A stretch of DNA of 64,000 nucleotides from Labia minor (lineage: Eukaryota; Arthropoda; Insecta; Dermaptera; Spongiphoridae), in NCBI GenBank assembly GCA_963082975.1, contig OY720345.1, forward strand, positions 26,730,611 through 26,794,610, given 5' to 3'. Positions 20,590 through 31,255 of the stretch are shown here, one piece after another. The notes under the pieces are model-generated. The model was not told where the DNA came from and searched no databases. It saw nothing but the letters and a program-made list of their open reading frames with translations. A program made the position numbers and the translations under genes. The first letter of the stretch is position 1. Each line of letters begins with the position of its first letter.

Positions 20590-22634
20590 TCTATATATAT
20601 AAAGGAGACTGTTTGTATGTATGTATGTATGTAATTCGTTTACTTTTTTGCTGTCATAGTTTAATATGTTAAAATGTAAGTTATTTACATTTTAACATAA
20701 AATAGAAAATATATTATTTAAGGATTAAAGAATAAAAATAGAAAGTAAATTAGTGAATATTTTAAAAATTAGACAATTTGTGGAAATTGAAATAACTAAG
20801 AAATGAGAGGTGGAGGGGATGAGGAGAGAGGTGAGAGTGTGTGTGAGCGGGAGAGAGAGAGATTTAAAGTTTATATATAGTTCTCCGTGTTGTTCATTCA
20901 AGAGCCAGGCGTGGCCCACTGACTGGCGGACTCATTTTACACAATGTATATAACTAGCAATCAAAGAATTATTATAAATTTTAACTTTTTATTTTAAATT
21001 CTAATATTCAAATATCATTTCAATTAAATAATTTATTCTAAAAGTTCTCATTTTAATTAATATAATAAAATATTTAAATCATATTTAACTTAAATTATTT
21101 TGTATTTATTCTTTCCATATTTGAATAGGTACTTCTTTTATTTTAAGGGAGGGAATTAACTATGATCTAAAAAAATTAATAAATGAACTTAATAATAAAA
21201 AATCAAATAAATCCATTAATTTAAATTAATACTATTAATGAATGTATATATTGTTAATTTATCTTTAGTTTTATCAATACTTTTATACCGTTAATTTTTA
21301 TAAATTAATTTTTATAAATTGTCTCAAGTCTCTAACTTTGCATTTTCTCTAATTTTATTATAATTAAAAATATTCAATAAAAATCAAACAATGAAATTAA
21401 AATATCGAAATGAAATGATCAAGAAATATTATACTCTATTATAACATATACAATACTTATAAACTATAGGCGGAGGAAATATTAGACGATATCATTGCGG
21501 GTTCATGCCAAATCGATCAACATTAATGAAGATATTTTCATTATGACAGATATTAAAAAAACCGCGAATTCAATATCTCTGTTCACTAATTATTTGTAGA
21601 CTTTAGTAAAACCTACGCATGACTCAATAGATCCGGATAAACTTTTTCAAATTTTGATCTTAAAATTTATCTTGAAGGTAGTAAAGAAAGAGTAAGATGT
21701 GGAAATCAATTGTAAAATATTAGGTGACCCAGACGACTTAAATATAATAGGAGATTCGGCAATTGCAATTACAGATAGCGAGGAAAAATTAATCGAGGTA
21801 GGAAAAGAGATGAGGTTTGAAATTAATAATGATAAATAAATATATTTAGAAACAAACAGGAGCAGTATTAACATACAAAATGTAGAATTTGAATATGTAG
21901 AAAAATTGAATGTAATCACGAAGGATAATAATATTTGAGAAGAATTGAAATCGAAGTTGCAATCGGAAAACGCCTGTTATCATGCAGTAAAGAGGCTTAT
22001 CTCATCAAAATTATTATAAAAGGGAATGAAAATTAAAATATATAAAACAATTATTTTGTCTGTTGTATTATATGAGTGTTAGACATGGTCTATGATCTTT
22101 GGAGATGAGAGTGGATTCAGAGAATAGGATTCTCCCCAGCATTTATGGGCCAAAGAAAGATGAGTACATCAGGGAATGACGTACGAGAGATGGAACAGAG
22201 GCTCAGGATAAGGACACTTGGAGAAATGTGGTTGTAGCTGCCAAGAACTTTCGAGTACCGTTGAGCCACGCATGGTCTATGACCCTGGGAGATGAGAGTA
22301 GATTCAGATTATTCTTTCCAGCATTTATTGGCCAAAGAAAGATGAGGTCACCGGGGACACTTGGAGAAATGTGGTTGTAGCTGCCAAGAACTTTCGAGTA
22401 GATAGATATAACATATTCAATAATAATATATATAATTAATTTACTAAATAAATTAAAATATATTTTAAATAATCACACAATAAGAAATGAATGTTTTATG
22501 TTATACATTGTTTGAAACAAAATGGATGAAAACCTTTTACTACTTTCAACCAAATACTATGTACCACTCGGGGGTACAGGGGGCGGAGCCCCCGTCTAGA
22601 TGTGAAGAGCGACGAAGGAGCCCTGAGCAGCTAG
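20590..22634 (+). mobile_element. Candidate non-autonomous Helitron
   Basis: The left end is TC (TCTATATATATAAAGGAGAC) preceded by A at 20589. The right end is CTGAGCAGCTAG followed by T at 22635. A|TC...CTAG|T is the Helitron insertion pattern, without terminal inverted repeats or target duplication. Near the right end there is a GGGGGC-GGA-GCCCCC hairpin (22580-22594), and a related 3' end at 63885-63911 has a perfect hairpin. No Rep/helicase gene is present. The interior is filled with decayed LINE L2 sequence. The left boundary is less certain than the right one. Confidence 0.5.
21147..22400 (+). pseudogene. LINE family L2 RT fragment, degenerate
   Basis: Interrupted frames give RT motifs in order: CGFMPNRST (21496 on), a VDFSKAYDSI-like block around 21598-21635 with frame changes, and a catalytic loop degraded to GDPDDLNIIGDSAIAITDSE (about 21723-21785) where YADD is expected. 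Then come EVGKEMRFEINNDK, VEFEYVEKL..., ENACYHAVKRLISSKLL and KIKIYKTIILSVVLYEC. The tail is duplicated at 22262-22400. The stretch 21147-21600 is closely matched by 46080-46580. Many stops make it inactive. Confidence 0.8.
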
Positions 22635-22639
22635 TATAT

Positions 22640-22795
22640 ATATAAAGTGTCAAAAAAAATATTTTTAAAAGTTGAATTAAAATGACTAAATTATATAATA
22701 TTATCTTAGTTTTTATTTTTAGTTTAATTAATCAATTATTTATCACTATTATTTTTTAAGTAAAATATTTTCTGACAATAAATATAAAATTAATA
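22640..22795. other. Short A+T-rich spacer
   Basis: No feature seen. Confidence 0.4.
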
Positions 22796-22797
22796 CT

Positions 22798-23056
22798 TCG
22801 TAAACTACCACTTCCGGTTTGAATTCATGCTACTGGTGTATTAAGAAAATATACCAAATTTCATCAAAATCCGTTCAGCCGTTCAAGCTACGTATACACG
22901 TCTATCCGGACACACAATGGACAGACGGACGGACATACAGATCGACGGACGGCCAGACATTACACTAAAAATTCTTTTTGGAGATATGTAAAAATCTCCA
23001 CATGTGAAATTTGGTGTGAAAATAATACCTTCCCTTCCTATCATCGGTTTGTAAAA
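22798..23056 (+). repeat. LINE/SINE 3'-like repeat ending in a repeat-A terminus
   Basis: ACCACTTCCGGTTTGAATTC, then 'caaaatccgttcagccgttc', a run of GACGGACG-type repeats (22920-22960), and finally CTTCCCTTCCTATCATCGGT, the repeat-A end. This composition is typical of arthropod LINE or SINE 3' tails. The segment after 22990 recurs inverted at 61320-61375. Confidence 0.6.
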
Positions 23057-23400
23057 ATCGCATTTGTTAAATAAAAATGTTTATTTTTATTTTTATGTAA
23101 AAAAAATACACATTACAAATGAAATAGTATATGTTTGATATTTGTTCATAATCTAAGAGAGATTAGTAGCCCTAGCATGTTTTATTTAAATTTACTTTCA
23201 CCTTCTTATCTAAAGAAATTATGTCTTCTACACCGCCGGTCAGAAGGTTTTTGTTTTAAACTTCACAGACCACTAAACACGTTATTTTCACTAGGCGGAT
23301 CACTAAATTAATATAATATATAATTTTACATCTTATCGATTAATTTAATTCTGAAACTAAAAATTTTCAGAAAATAATAATGAATATATATATTAAAAAA
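23057..23400. other. A+T-rich DNA, no gene seen
   Basis: Nothing recognised. Confidence 0.4.
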
Positions 23401-23402
23401 CT

Positions 23403-23648
23403 GGTTTTTGGACATCCTTCACAAAGACAGCGTCATCAAGATGGTTGACCTAAACGAGGTGGAGGTGTTATGAGATCAGCATAACTTTCAACCTTTATCA
23501 TGTTTTTCCTTATCAGAGATCGTTACTTTTTATTTCAAGTATCAACCTAATAGTGGTCACATAAGCTCAGTTACCTTCGTTCCCATAAATTGAACCTGGA
23601 ACCACGAAGTTGAAAGTCAATCATGTTACCTACCAGACTGCGTGCCGT
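23403..23648 (-). mobile_element. Candidate tRNA-derived SINE (copy 1)
   Basis: Read on the minus strand, the head GCAGTCTGGTAGGTAACATG resembles a tRNA A box and GTGGTTCCAGGTTCAATTTA resembles a B box 30-odd bases later. A body of about 170 bases then ends with CACCTCGTTTAGGT ... GACGCTGTC ... GGATGTCCAAAAA. That tail is shared with the plus-strand sequence at 30740-30815, which supports a family rather than chance. It has no coding capacity and would depend on a LINE. Confidence 0.6.
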
Positions 23649-23649
23649 C

Positions 23650-25002
23650 TTTATTTATATTACTCAATATTACTCAAAAAGATAACAATAAAGTAAAAAT
23701 AATTGTAAAAGAGTGTAAAGAACAAACAGAAAATGAACAGGAACGCTTCAGAATGGATCCCTGTGGACCATTGGAAGGTGTATTAAAAACTGACAGATTC
23801 CCATCATACTAAAAAATCCTCTCCTCTCAAATAGGGGCAATGAATCGACTAAGGAAGAGGAATTTTTTAAGAATCAAATGATGAGGGACCTTATCAAACA
23901 CATTAATAAAAGTAACTTATAAGACATACACTTGATCGTAGTTCTCCACTTCGTGACCAATTCTTTCATCAGTAGTTGTTAATCTTCCTCGAATAAATTT
24001 AAGATTAAGAATGACATTCATTCAGTCTTGAACGTTAACAGGATAATTAAATAATTTTCAATTTTAAAATATTTATATTAATAAATGAGTAATTATTAAA
24101 TTTGATTTAATCATAAATTAATATAGATAAGTTACTAGAAATTATTATACAAACAAATTTATGTTGATTAAAATCTCTGTCGAGGACAAAGTTACATCAA
24201 TCGAATCAGAAAACAACCTCAAAAAAAAACCGATAATCTAATTCCAAAAGATTCATTTCATATTTGGACATCCGCACCGTCCCTTAATTTCTCCCTTTCA
24301 TTTCCCTCCACCCTTTCATCCACTTTCACAAGCCTATTCGCTTTTACCTGTATTATTATTTTCATGCTGGGGTCTCTTTAGCAGCTTAATAAATTGAATT
24401 TCGTTGTGCCCGGTGAACCTAAACTAATTCGTGATATCCCTTTATCGTGTCAGAAGAATGCCTTGCCCGATTCACTGATGCGTTCACTAGAGTAGCTTTT
24501 CGGAGGCTATTCAACGGAAATTTCAACTGAGGTGATAAAGCTTCAATTAATAAACTATATTTAATATATATATACGATATATATCTAAGCTTATAAGTAA
24601 ATTACAAGATCCTTACTTTTATAGGTTTTTTTTATTATTTTGAATTTCATTTAATCTCTTCCTATTTATGAAATTTCTCATTTAAAAGAATAATTATTAT
24701 GAATGAAAAATTTTATATTTCATTAATTTTTATTCATTTAAATTTTATTATTTTTTTATATTAATATTTTATTTCTAAGTCCATGCCAGGTGGTTCTCGG
24801 TGGTCGGGAAGGGAGGGACTATAATATTTTAAATTCATCTCCCTCACCCTATCAACCTTCAATCTTCAACATATAAGTTTTTATAGATTTATATAAAGAT
24901 TATTTAATATATATATTTTTTTAATTATGTGTATGGTTTTGATTTGCAAAAATTTAATTTATGTGCCAACTTAAATTAATATTCAATGTTTTTTAGAACA
25001 AT
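23650..25002. other. A+T-rich DNA with one complex block
   Basis: Most of it is featureless. The block 24360-24540 (for example GTTGTGCCCGGTGAACC, CCCGATTCACTGATGCG) has balanced composition unlike its surroundings but no long reading frame and no recognised family. A conserved non-coding element or an old repeat would both fit. Confidence 0.4.
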
Positions 25003-25010
25003 GTACTAAA

Positions 25011-25285
25011 CAGTGGTGTATTGGGAGGGGAACGCGGGGAACGACGTTCCCTTACCTTTTTCAGAACCGGAACGCGTTCCAGTACTTTTTTATGTCCCGA
25101 CAACTCCCACTTAAATCTACTGTTAGAATTTCTTTTTTTGTGTTCGTTAATATTTTGTATAAAAAGAATAAGAAAAAATAAAAACTTATATGGAAAAAAA
25201 TAGTATGCTTAAAATAGGACTATTTTTTGCTCCCACTATGCGTTCCTTTATTTTATTTTATTCTTATTTTACCAATACATTACTG
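25011..25285. mobile_element. Non-autonomous hAT element (275 bp)
   Basis: The left end CAGTGGTGTATTGG and inverted right end CAGTAATGTATTGG form 14-bp repeats with two mismatches. They are flanked by GTACTAAA (25003-25010) and GTACTCAA (25286-25293), an 8-bp duplication with one mismatch. The interior keeps a palindrome-rich GGAACGCGTTCC-type block and has no transposase. Confidence 0.85.
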
Positions 25286-25293
25286 GTACTCAA

Positions 25294-26085
25294 ATATTTT
25301 CTCCAGACAAATTTGTAAAAAAAAATATGTAAATATTTTTTATTAAAAATATGTTCTTTGAATTGTCTCCTCTTTGGCTTAATATAATTTATTCTTACCC
25401 AAAAAAGAAATGTTTGATAAAATAAGAATAAAAATGAGATAAGCTATAAAAATATCATGACACAATCTTATCAAATAAATTAAAAATAAATTTCAGTCTA
25501 AAAAAATAAAAGAATTTCTGCCTTTATACATTCCCAAGCGCTCTACCGCTTGTGATGAAATCTTCACAGATATAATATGTTATAGTAGATACTACATAAA
25601 TGAAGAGCACTGATATATATATTTTTATTTTGAACTTTGCAAGTGAAATAAAGTACTTTATGAATAATACAAAAAATATTTTAAAACAAGTGAATATCTC
25701 ATTTTTTAAAAGTAATTAATAATTTTTAATTTTCTTTAATTTTCATGAGGAATTTTATATTTTATTAACAAGTAGTATGAATACCTCTCTCCCACCTCCG
25801 AGGAAAAATAAGGTTAAATGTACTCATTTAATACTACATAAAATAATTAAGTTTTTTAATGAGTTTTATTTTGTATTTTAAAAATATGAATGATTCAGTG
25901 TCATGGCAAGATAAGAGTAAAAAGTACATTTTGTTAACCTGAAAATGGTGAAACTTTCTTTGAAATTTAATAAAGGAACACGAGAGAGTATATTTCTATA
26001 TCTATGTACCATATATCGAAAATCACATATTATTTAAAATCATAAACTTGTACTCTTTTCAATTTATATATATATAGGATATCGA
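25294..26085. other. A+T-rich DNA, no gene seen
   Basis: Nothing recognised. Confidence 0.45.
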
Positions 26086-26130
26086 TTCGCAACCTGTGGG
26101 GCGTGCCCCCTAAGGGGCACGAGATAACGA
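26086..26130 (+). repeat. Solo hAT-like terminus 1
   Basis: ATTCGCAACCTGTGGGGCGT with a following CCCCC...GGGG hairpin resembles hAT ends. No matching inverted end or target duplication is found. A directly repeated relative is at 26622. Confidence 0.5.
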
Positions 26131-26621
26131 AAGGGGGAATAAAACAAAAATTTAATTAATTAATTTAAGTTATTTATTGTTTGTTTGTTTTATAGTATAT
26201 ACTTTTTATTAATTTAATAATATTTACTTTTATTACTATTATTTTATTAATTTTATATAACAATCAAGTTTGTTCATTTTCACTTTGTGTATACAAGAAT
26301 GAATTGAAATGCTGAAACATGATACGTTTCATTACTATCTAATTTATTTTTATTTAATATATACCAACCATCCTAGAATAATTTATAAAATGGAAAATTT
26401 GAAAAATATTCTTTTTGGGGCAATAATTGCATTGTTACTATACAAATATGATGTAAAAATAGTTTTTTTTTTATTTTAGAATGATTTGTTATTTTAATAT
26501 TTATTTTCTTTTATTTATATTCTTAATTATACATATTATTCAGAATTATAAATATACAAAATAAATATATTTATATCAATTTTATTTCTCAATATTGTAA
26601 CTTATTTTATTTATACAATCA

Positions 26622-26668
26622 GCAATTTCAACCTGTGGGGCGCGAGAATATGCGAAAGAAAATATTAT
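26622..26668 (+). repeat. Solo hAT-like terminus 2
   Basis: CAGCAATTTCAACCTGTGGG is in the same orientation as the copy at 26086, with further homology (GCGAGA...CGAAAG). These are probably remnants of two copies of one hAT family. Confidence 0.5.
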
Positions 26669-26776
26669 TGAAAAAAATTGAATAATTTACTGAAGGTAAA
26701 GTACACACACACACACATAAAGTTAAATGTTAGAAGATTGGGAATATAGAGGTATCCTATGATCGAGACCTTAAAG

Positions 26777-27251
26777 CAGTGTTTTTCAACCTTTTTCATT
26801 GAATGGCACCCCTGACGGGAAATTAAAAAATCGCGGCACCCTTAAATGTAAAAGAAAAAATAATGGCAGTCAATTTATTTTTTAAATGTAGTTTTATTAT
26901 GAAGTCTATACTTTATGATTGAAGTACATACAATGCGACGCTTTTTAATAGATATAAGTATATAGAAGACAAATGTGCATATCATTCTTCGTTGATTAGC
27001 ATAGTACTGTGCAACTGTGAATCAAGAATCACTCGTCTAACTCTCCCACTCTAAATTCGGGCGAACTCGACTTACGTCGTGCGCATACATAACATCGAAC
27101 CTTATATCAAACAAAATATTTAATAATTACTATATTGAAACTATTATCCATGTAGAAATATTTTGTGGTGTCTATTGCAGGATCTCGCGGCACCCCAAGC
27201 GTGGCGTTGAGGCACCCAAAGGTGCCGCGGCACCCCGGTTGAAAAACACTG
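26777..27251. mobile_element. Non-autonomous hAT element (475 bp), perfect 8-bp duplication
   Basis: The left end CAGTGTTTTTCAACC and the inverted right end (GGTTGAAAAACACTG) are identical over 15 bp. Flanks CCTTAAAG at 26769-26776 and 27252-27259 are a perfect 8-bp target duplication. Subterminal GGCACCCC motifs occur near both ends in the inverted sense. There is no transposase frame, so it is a MITE moved in trans by a hAT enzyme. Confidence 0.95.
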
Positions 27252-27277
27252 CCTTAAAGTAAAGATATAAAAAAATA

Positions 27278-27785
27278 AGCTGGAGTGTCTCCACTCGACT
27301 ACCTCGCAATTTGAATTGGATTAAATAACATATGTTATATATAAATTAAATTAAATTAATTAAATTAATTATAAATTAAAATCAATAAATAATATTTATT
27401 AAACCAGCTCGTGTTTGGCTCTTTGTTGATGGCACCACAAGTGCTGGCGCGTGATTTGCAGTGTTAAAAAATTTTTTCCGGTACTTTCAGCAATTCAACC
27501 AAGCTGAAATTTTATATATAGCAGTTTTATACAATTTTTAATAATGTGAAAAACTATTAAACATATATCTTTATTTTTAAAGTTAATTTAGAGTATTTCG
27601 ACTATTTTAGCAATTTGAATTGGATTAATTTTTATGGACATTTTAGAGGTTGGGCTACATTTTTCAAAAGTTGATAGAAAACTACGAATGACTCAGGGAC
27701 CTTCAAAACGTATAAAAACATCAAAATCTCGACATCGAAAATTTTCGAGGTCGCAATACTATCTCTGGCAAGATAGTAAAAAAAT
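27278..27785 (+). repeat. Dispersed repeat C, copy 1
   Basis: It starts GGAGTGTCTCCACTCGACTA, passes the conserved AAACCAGCTCGTGTTTGGCT ... 'ggcaccac' ... GCGCGTGATTTGCAGTG block and 'caagctgaaatttt', and ends in CGAAAATTTTCGAGGTCGCA and TATCTCTGGCAAGATAGT. Seven further full or partial copies are listed below. No coding potential is seen. The 3' phrases resemble arthropod LINE tails. Confidence 0.85.
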
Positions 27786-28774
27786 AATAAAATAATTGTG
27801 AAGATGTTTCTTACCAGTTTTATGTACATATATACATTGTCTAATAAATATTCAATAATAAAAAATACCAATGGCTAGATGGTAAATCGGGATCAGTATA
27901 AAATTAATAAAAATAATAAACATTCAACAAGCAATATCAGGTTATTGGAAAAATTTAAAATATAAAAGCTAAATTCAATATCAATATCATACTAATAAGA
28001 ATATAAAATAAATAAATTTATTTTCAAAAAAAAGAACATAAATATTATTTGTTTTGATTGAATCTGATATATCATGACGAACAAATATATCCCTCTGAAT
28101 TCATCCATCAGAATAAAATATAATAATAAAATAAAAAAAAGACAAGATTTTGAGCGAAAATTGAAAATAATGAGGGTATTCTGTAAAATCATTACAAAAG
28201 ATTCGTTATTATTTCAGTGGAAAAGTAACATTTATGGGATGGTAGGTATATAAAAAAAAAAAAGCGAAATTCTCTATGCAGCCTCGGGCAAAAGGATATT
28301 TATAACTCCTCGGTTCAATCACATATGACAGGAATGGCTCGTTAAATTTTGACATTTGGAATCGTTTTTCTGCTTGATTCAACCCCTTTCTCTTTCATCC
28401 TTAACCAGACCATCCCCATCACACTATCTGATGATGATAAAAGGCAATAAATAATATTTACAAGAGAAGATGGATGGAATGTTCTGAATGAATGGAAACA
28501 ATGTTAAAAAATACTCCAAAGTTGGGTGAGATGAACGATAGTGAGAGAAGGGGAGAGTAGATGAGGAAAGGGGGATGTTGAAGATAGATGACGATAGATT
28601 TGTCTTTATTGGCGATTTTAATGGATTTTTTTTAAATTTATTATTTGTCCGATTTAATAGGTTATTCGAATATTTTATTGTATTTCAACGTTAACCGCTT
28701 AATACAGCCAAACCAAAATACCAGAAGTCAAACAAATATTCATTATTTATAAATCTTAATTAAGAATAGTAAGA
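27786..28774. other. A+T-rich DNA, no gene seen
   Basis: Nothing recognised; a short more complex stretch at 28265-28440 has no coding frame. Confidence 0.45.
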
Positions 28775-28776
28775 TA

Positions 28777-29200
28777 CGAGAGTAAGTCAACAAGTCCGTA
28801 ACTTTTGGAATTTCCCGTCTCTTAAATGAAATGGCAATACTGCTCCTGTCAGCAGGCAACTATCAGCTTACGAAATTTGAACCAGCTGGGTCTTTTAGTT
28901 TCTGTTGACATCCTTTAATAGCAGACTACCTCGAGATTTGAGAAGAAAATGGGAAAAAGTGAATTTCCATGAATTGGGATACGAATTGCTCTCCCATCCG
29001 CCCTATTCTCCGGATTTAGCCCCCAGTGACTATTTCTTGTTTTCGAACTTGAAGAAATGTTTCGGCGGAAAGAGGTTTGCCCTAACGAAGAAATCATCTC
29101 ACAAACAAATACCTATTATGATGTTCTCGACAAATCTTATTTTTTTGGAAGAAACGTTTGATAAAATGTACAGAGCTTTAAGGAGACTTTTTCAGGTATT
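28777..29200 (+). mobile_element. Mariner M1c, right-truncated copy with partial ORF
   Basis: It begins with the M1 terminal repeat (CGAGAGTAAGTCAACAAGTC) after TA at 28775-28776 and is in the coding orientation. The plus strand encodes FHELGYELLSHPPYSPDLAP, then SDYFLFSNLKK (third catalytic Asp motif), and later loses frame. The same N-terminal deletion as in M1a, M1b and M1d precedes it. The 3' terminal repeat is missing. No activity is possible. Confidence 0.85.
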
Positions 29201-29429
29201 GCATGTATAGGTATTTTATTTTCTTCATGAGGGTGCATCTAGATGCTTTAATAAGTGATTTAATAAAGAAAAAATAGTTTTTATGATACAATTACCTAAT
29301 CTATTCATATCTCATTGGAAATCACCTTATACTGAAACACAATAAATAAGCATAGTAAGCAGTTCACACCCATACTTCCTCAGTTCTACAAGTTGATCGC
29401 GACAGTCTTTTAAGTTCGAAAAGTAGATC

Positions 29430-29584
29430 CTCAACACAACAGGGTGTCAAACTGTGGCACATGTACTGGTTTACCTACAGTACCGTAGTACTTTTAGTAA
29501 CGAAATCATTTTAGCATTACATAAACTTTTTGAAGTTTCTGTGGTACCAACTTCAAAAAGTTTGAGATCCTCTGCTCAACACAA
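29430..29584. mobile_element. Small hAT-like MITE (135 bp) with 10-bp flanking repeats
   Basis: CAGGGTGTCAAACT at 29440 and the inverted right end CAGAGGATCTCAAACT at 29574 are related. Flanks are CTCAACACAA on both sides (29430-29439, 29575-29584), 10 bp rather than the 8 bp of hAT. An internal hairpin (ACTTTTTGAAGTT/AACTTCAAAAAGT) lies near the right end. Confidence 0.6.
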
Positions 29585-30585
29585 AAAAGTTGACCACACC
29601 TGGTATATATTGATAGAAAATTAAACAATCTATATATGATGTATGAATAAATAGGAATAAATTATTTTAAATATTTATTGAAATCAATGAATATAAATAT
29701 TTATAAATGAAAATTACCTGTCAATCAATATTTAATTGACCATATTCAATATAACATAAGTATAAAACACACACACACACTCATACATAAAAAAAAAACC
29801 CTTATCACTATTAGTATTATTAAAATACTAAAAAAAAGAGAGAAAAGGAAACAATTCCCTCATCCTATGGATAATCAAATCCATCTATCTTCATCCGATC
29901 GTCATTTATCAAAATAAATCCAAATCTTAGGATTACATTTTCCTTTCGATTCCATTTTTTTCATGAAATATTGAGAAGTTATGTTTCACAATTCATCCAA
30001 TTCAATTGATTTAATTTTAAAAAGTTTCTTCTTTTATATATATATATATATATATTAAAGGAGTGACTTGTTCAACTTTTGACATCTTCCAAACTCTGCA
30101 AGTTTCACCCAACTCCTTCCCTCTTGTTCCCCTTATACTCACCTTCTCTACCCATTTTCTCGTTTCCCTTTTATAAGATAAAAATTTATCTATTTTAATC
30201 AAATTTAACTTTACCTATTTAAATTCTGAATGTATATTTTCTACATTCAAAGCTCCCCTATCGCTTGCACTTTGCCGTAGTCTTTTAATTGTCTTTTATT
30301 TAATATTCATAAAAACTATACATTTATGATGATGGAGAGAAGTGTGGATACTTTGAAAATGAATAGCTTGAAGTAATTATTAACTATCTATTTATATGTA
30401 GTTGAAACATTTAAACAATTAGAAATTAAAGTTTTAATGAATAAATTATGAGAATTTAATTAAAACATTAAAAGTATGTATTATAAGATTTTTTTATTTT
30501 ATAGAGTAGTATAGATGGAAACTCTTATTTTATTTTTTGATCTATATGAAATATTTAAATAAAGATAAGTATATGTAATAAAGAT
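29585..30585. other. A+T-rich DNA with microsatellites
   Basis: (CA)n near 29770-29782 and (TA)n at 30036-30055. No gene recognised. Confidence 0.45.
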
Positions 30586-30587
30586 GC

Positions 30588-30818
30588 CACGCAGTCTGGG
30601 GCAACTCTCTAGCAGGAGAAAATAAGTACAAGGTTCACCCAGCCTACATGATAAAAATTGGGTAACTACCTGGAATAACAAGTAGTATTCCCCGATTAAG
30701 AAAATCATGATGAACGTTAAGAGGTTTAGTTGGGTTGATCATATAAAACCACTACCACGTTTAGGTGATAGCAGACTAGATAGGCGCTGTCCTTTCTAGA
30801 ATGTCCAAAATGTTAAAA
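30588..30818 (+). mobile_element. Candidate SINE (copy 2)
   Basis: The head GCCACGCAGTCTGGGGCAAC resembles that of the minus-strand element at 23403-23648. The shared tail is AACCACTACCACGTTTAGGT, then GGCGCTGTCCTTTCTAGAAT, then GTCCAAAA. The middle (TGATAAAAATTGGGTAACTA CCTGGAA) is specific to this copy, as in SINEs that share a 3' end but differ in body. Confidence 0.55.
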
Positions 30819-30892
30819 ATATGTAATATTATTTATACTCTAATAAAAAAATAATAAATTTAATCAACTTAAATGTGTAAATAATATAAATA

Positions 30893-31240
30893 TCTAAAGT
30901 TCAAAAATGCCAGAGGTTGAAATAACAGATTTTATTAAAACTAAAAAGTAATTTACATTATTAGTATAATATAGTGTAATATATAGTAGATAATAAAAGG
31001 TATATTTACCTAAAAAGTAATAATTAAATTACAAGTTATTTCTATTCAATTATGTAATAAATACAGGAATTTATATTTGACAAGATGACAGTTCAACTCT
31101 CTTATAGAAAATGAAATAGTTCTTACTATTAACACTTAGTCCAATGCGGTGGCTTCCTAAACTGGCGCTAGTTGTAAAAGTCAAATAGGGCGCCAGTTTA
31201 AAATATCAAATATACCAAGAACATATATTTGATATTTACA
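30893..31240 (-). repeat. G1 3' LTR
   Basis: In minus sense it begins TGTAAATATC and ends CTTTAGA. It holds two hairpins: a 14-bp stem at 31201-31214/31224-31237 close to the LTR start, and an 11-bp stem TAAACTGGCGC/GCGCCAGTTTA at 31158-31200. A sequence at 31022-31034 is complementary to the leader next to the 5' LTR. Confidence 0.95.
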
Positions 31241-31252
31241 CCTTCCCCCCTG
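31241..31252 (-). other. G1 polypurine tract
   Basis: Minus-strand CAGGGGGGAAGG abuts the 3' LTR. It is the expected primer for plus-strand DNA synthesis. Confidence 0.9.
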
Positions 31253-31255
31253 AGA

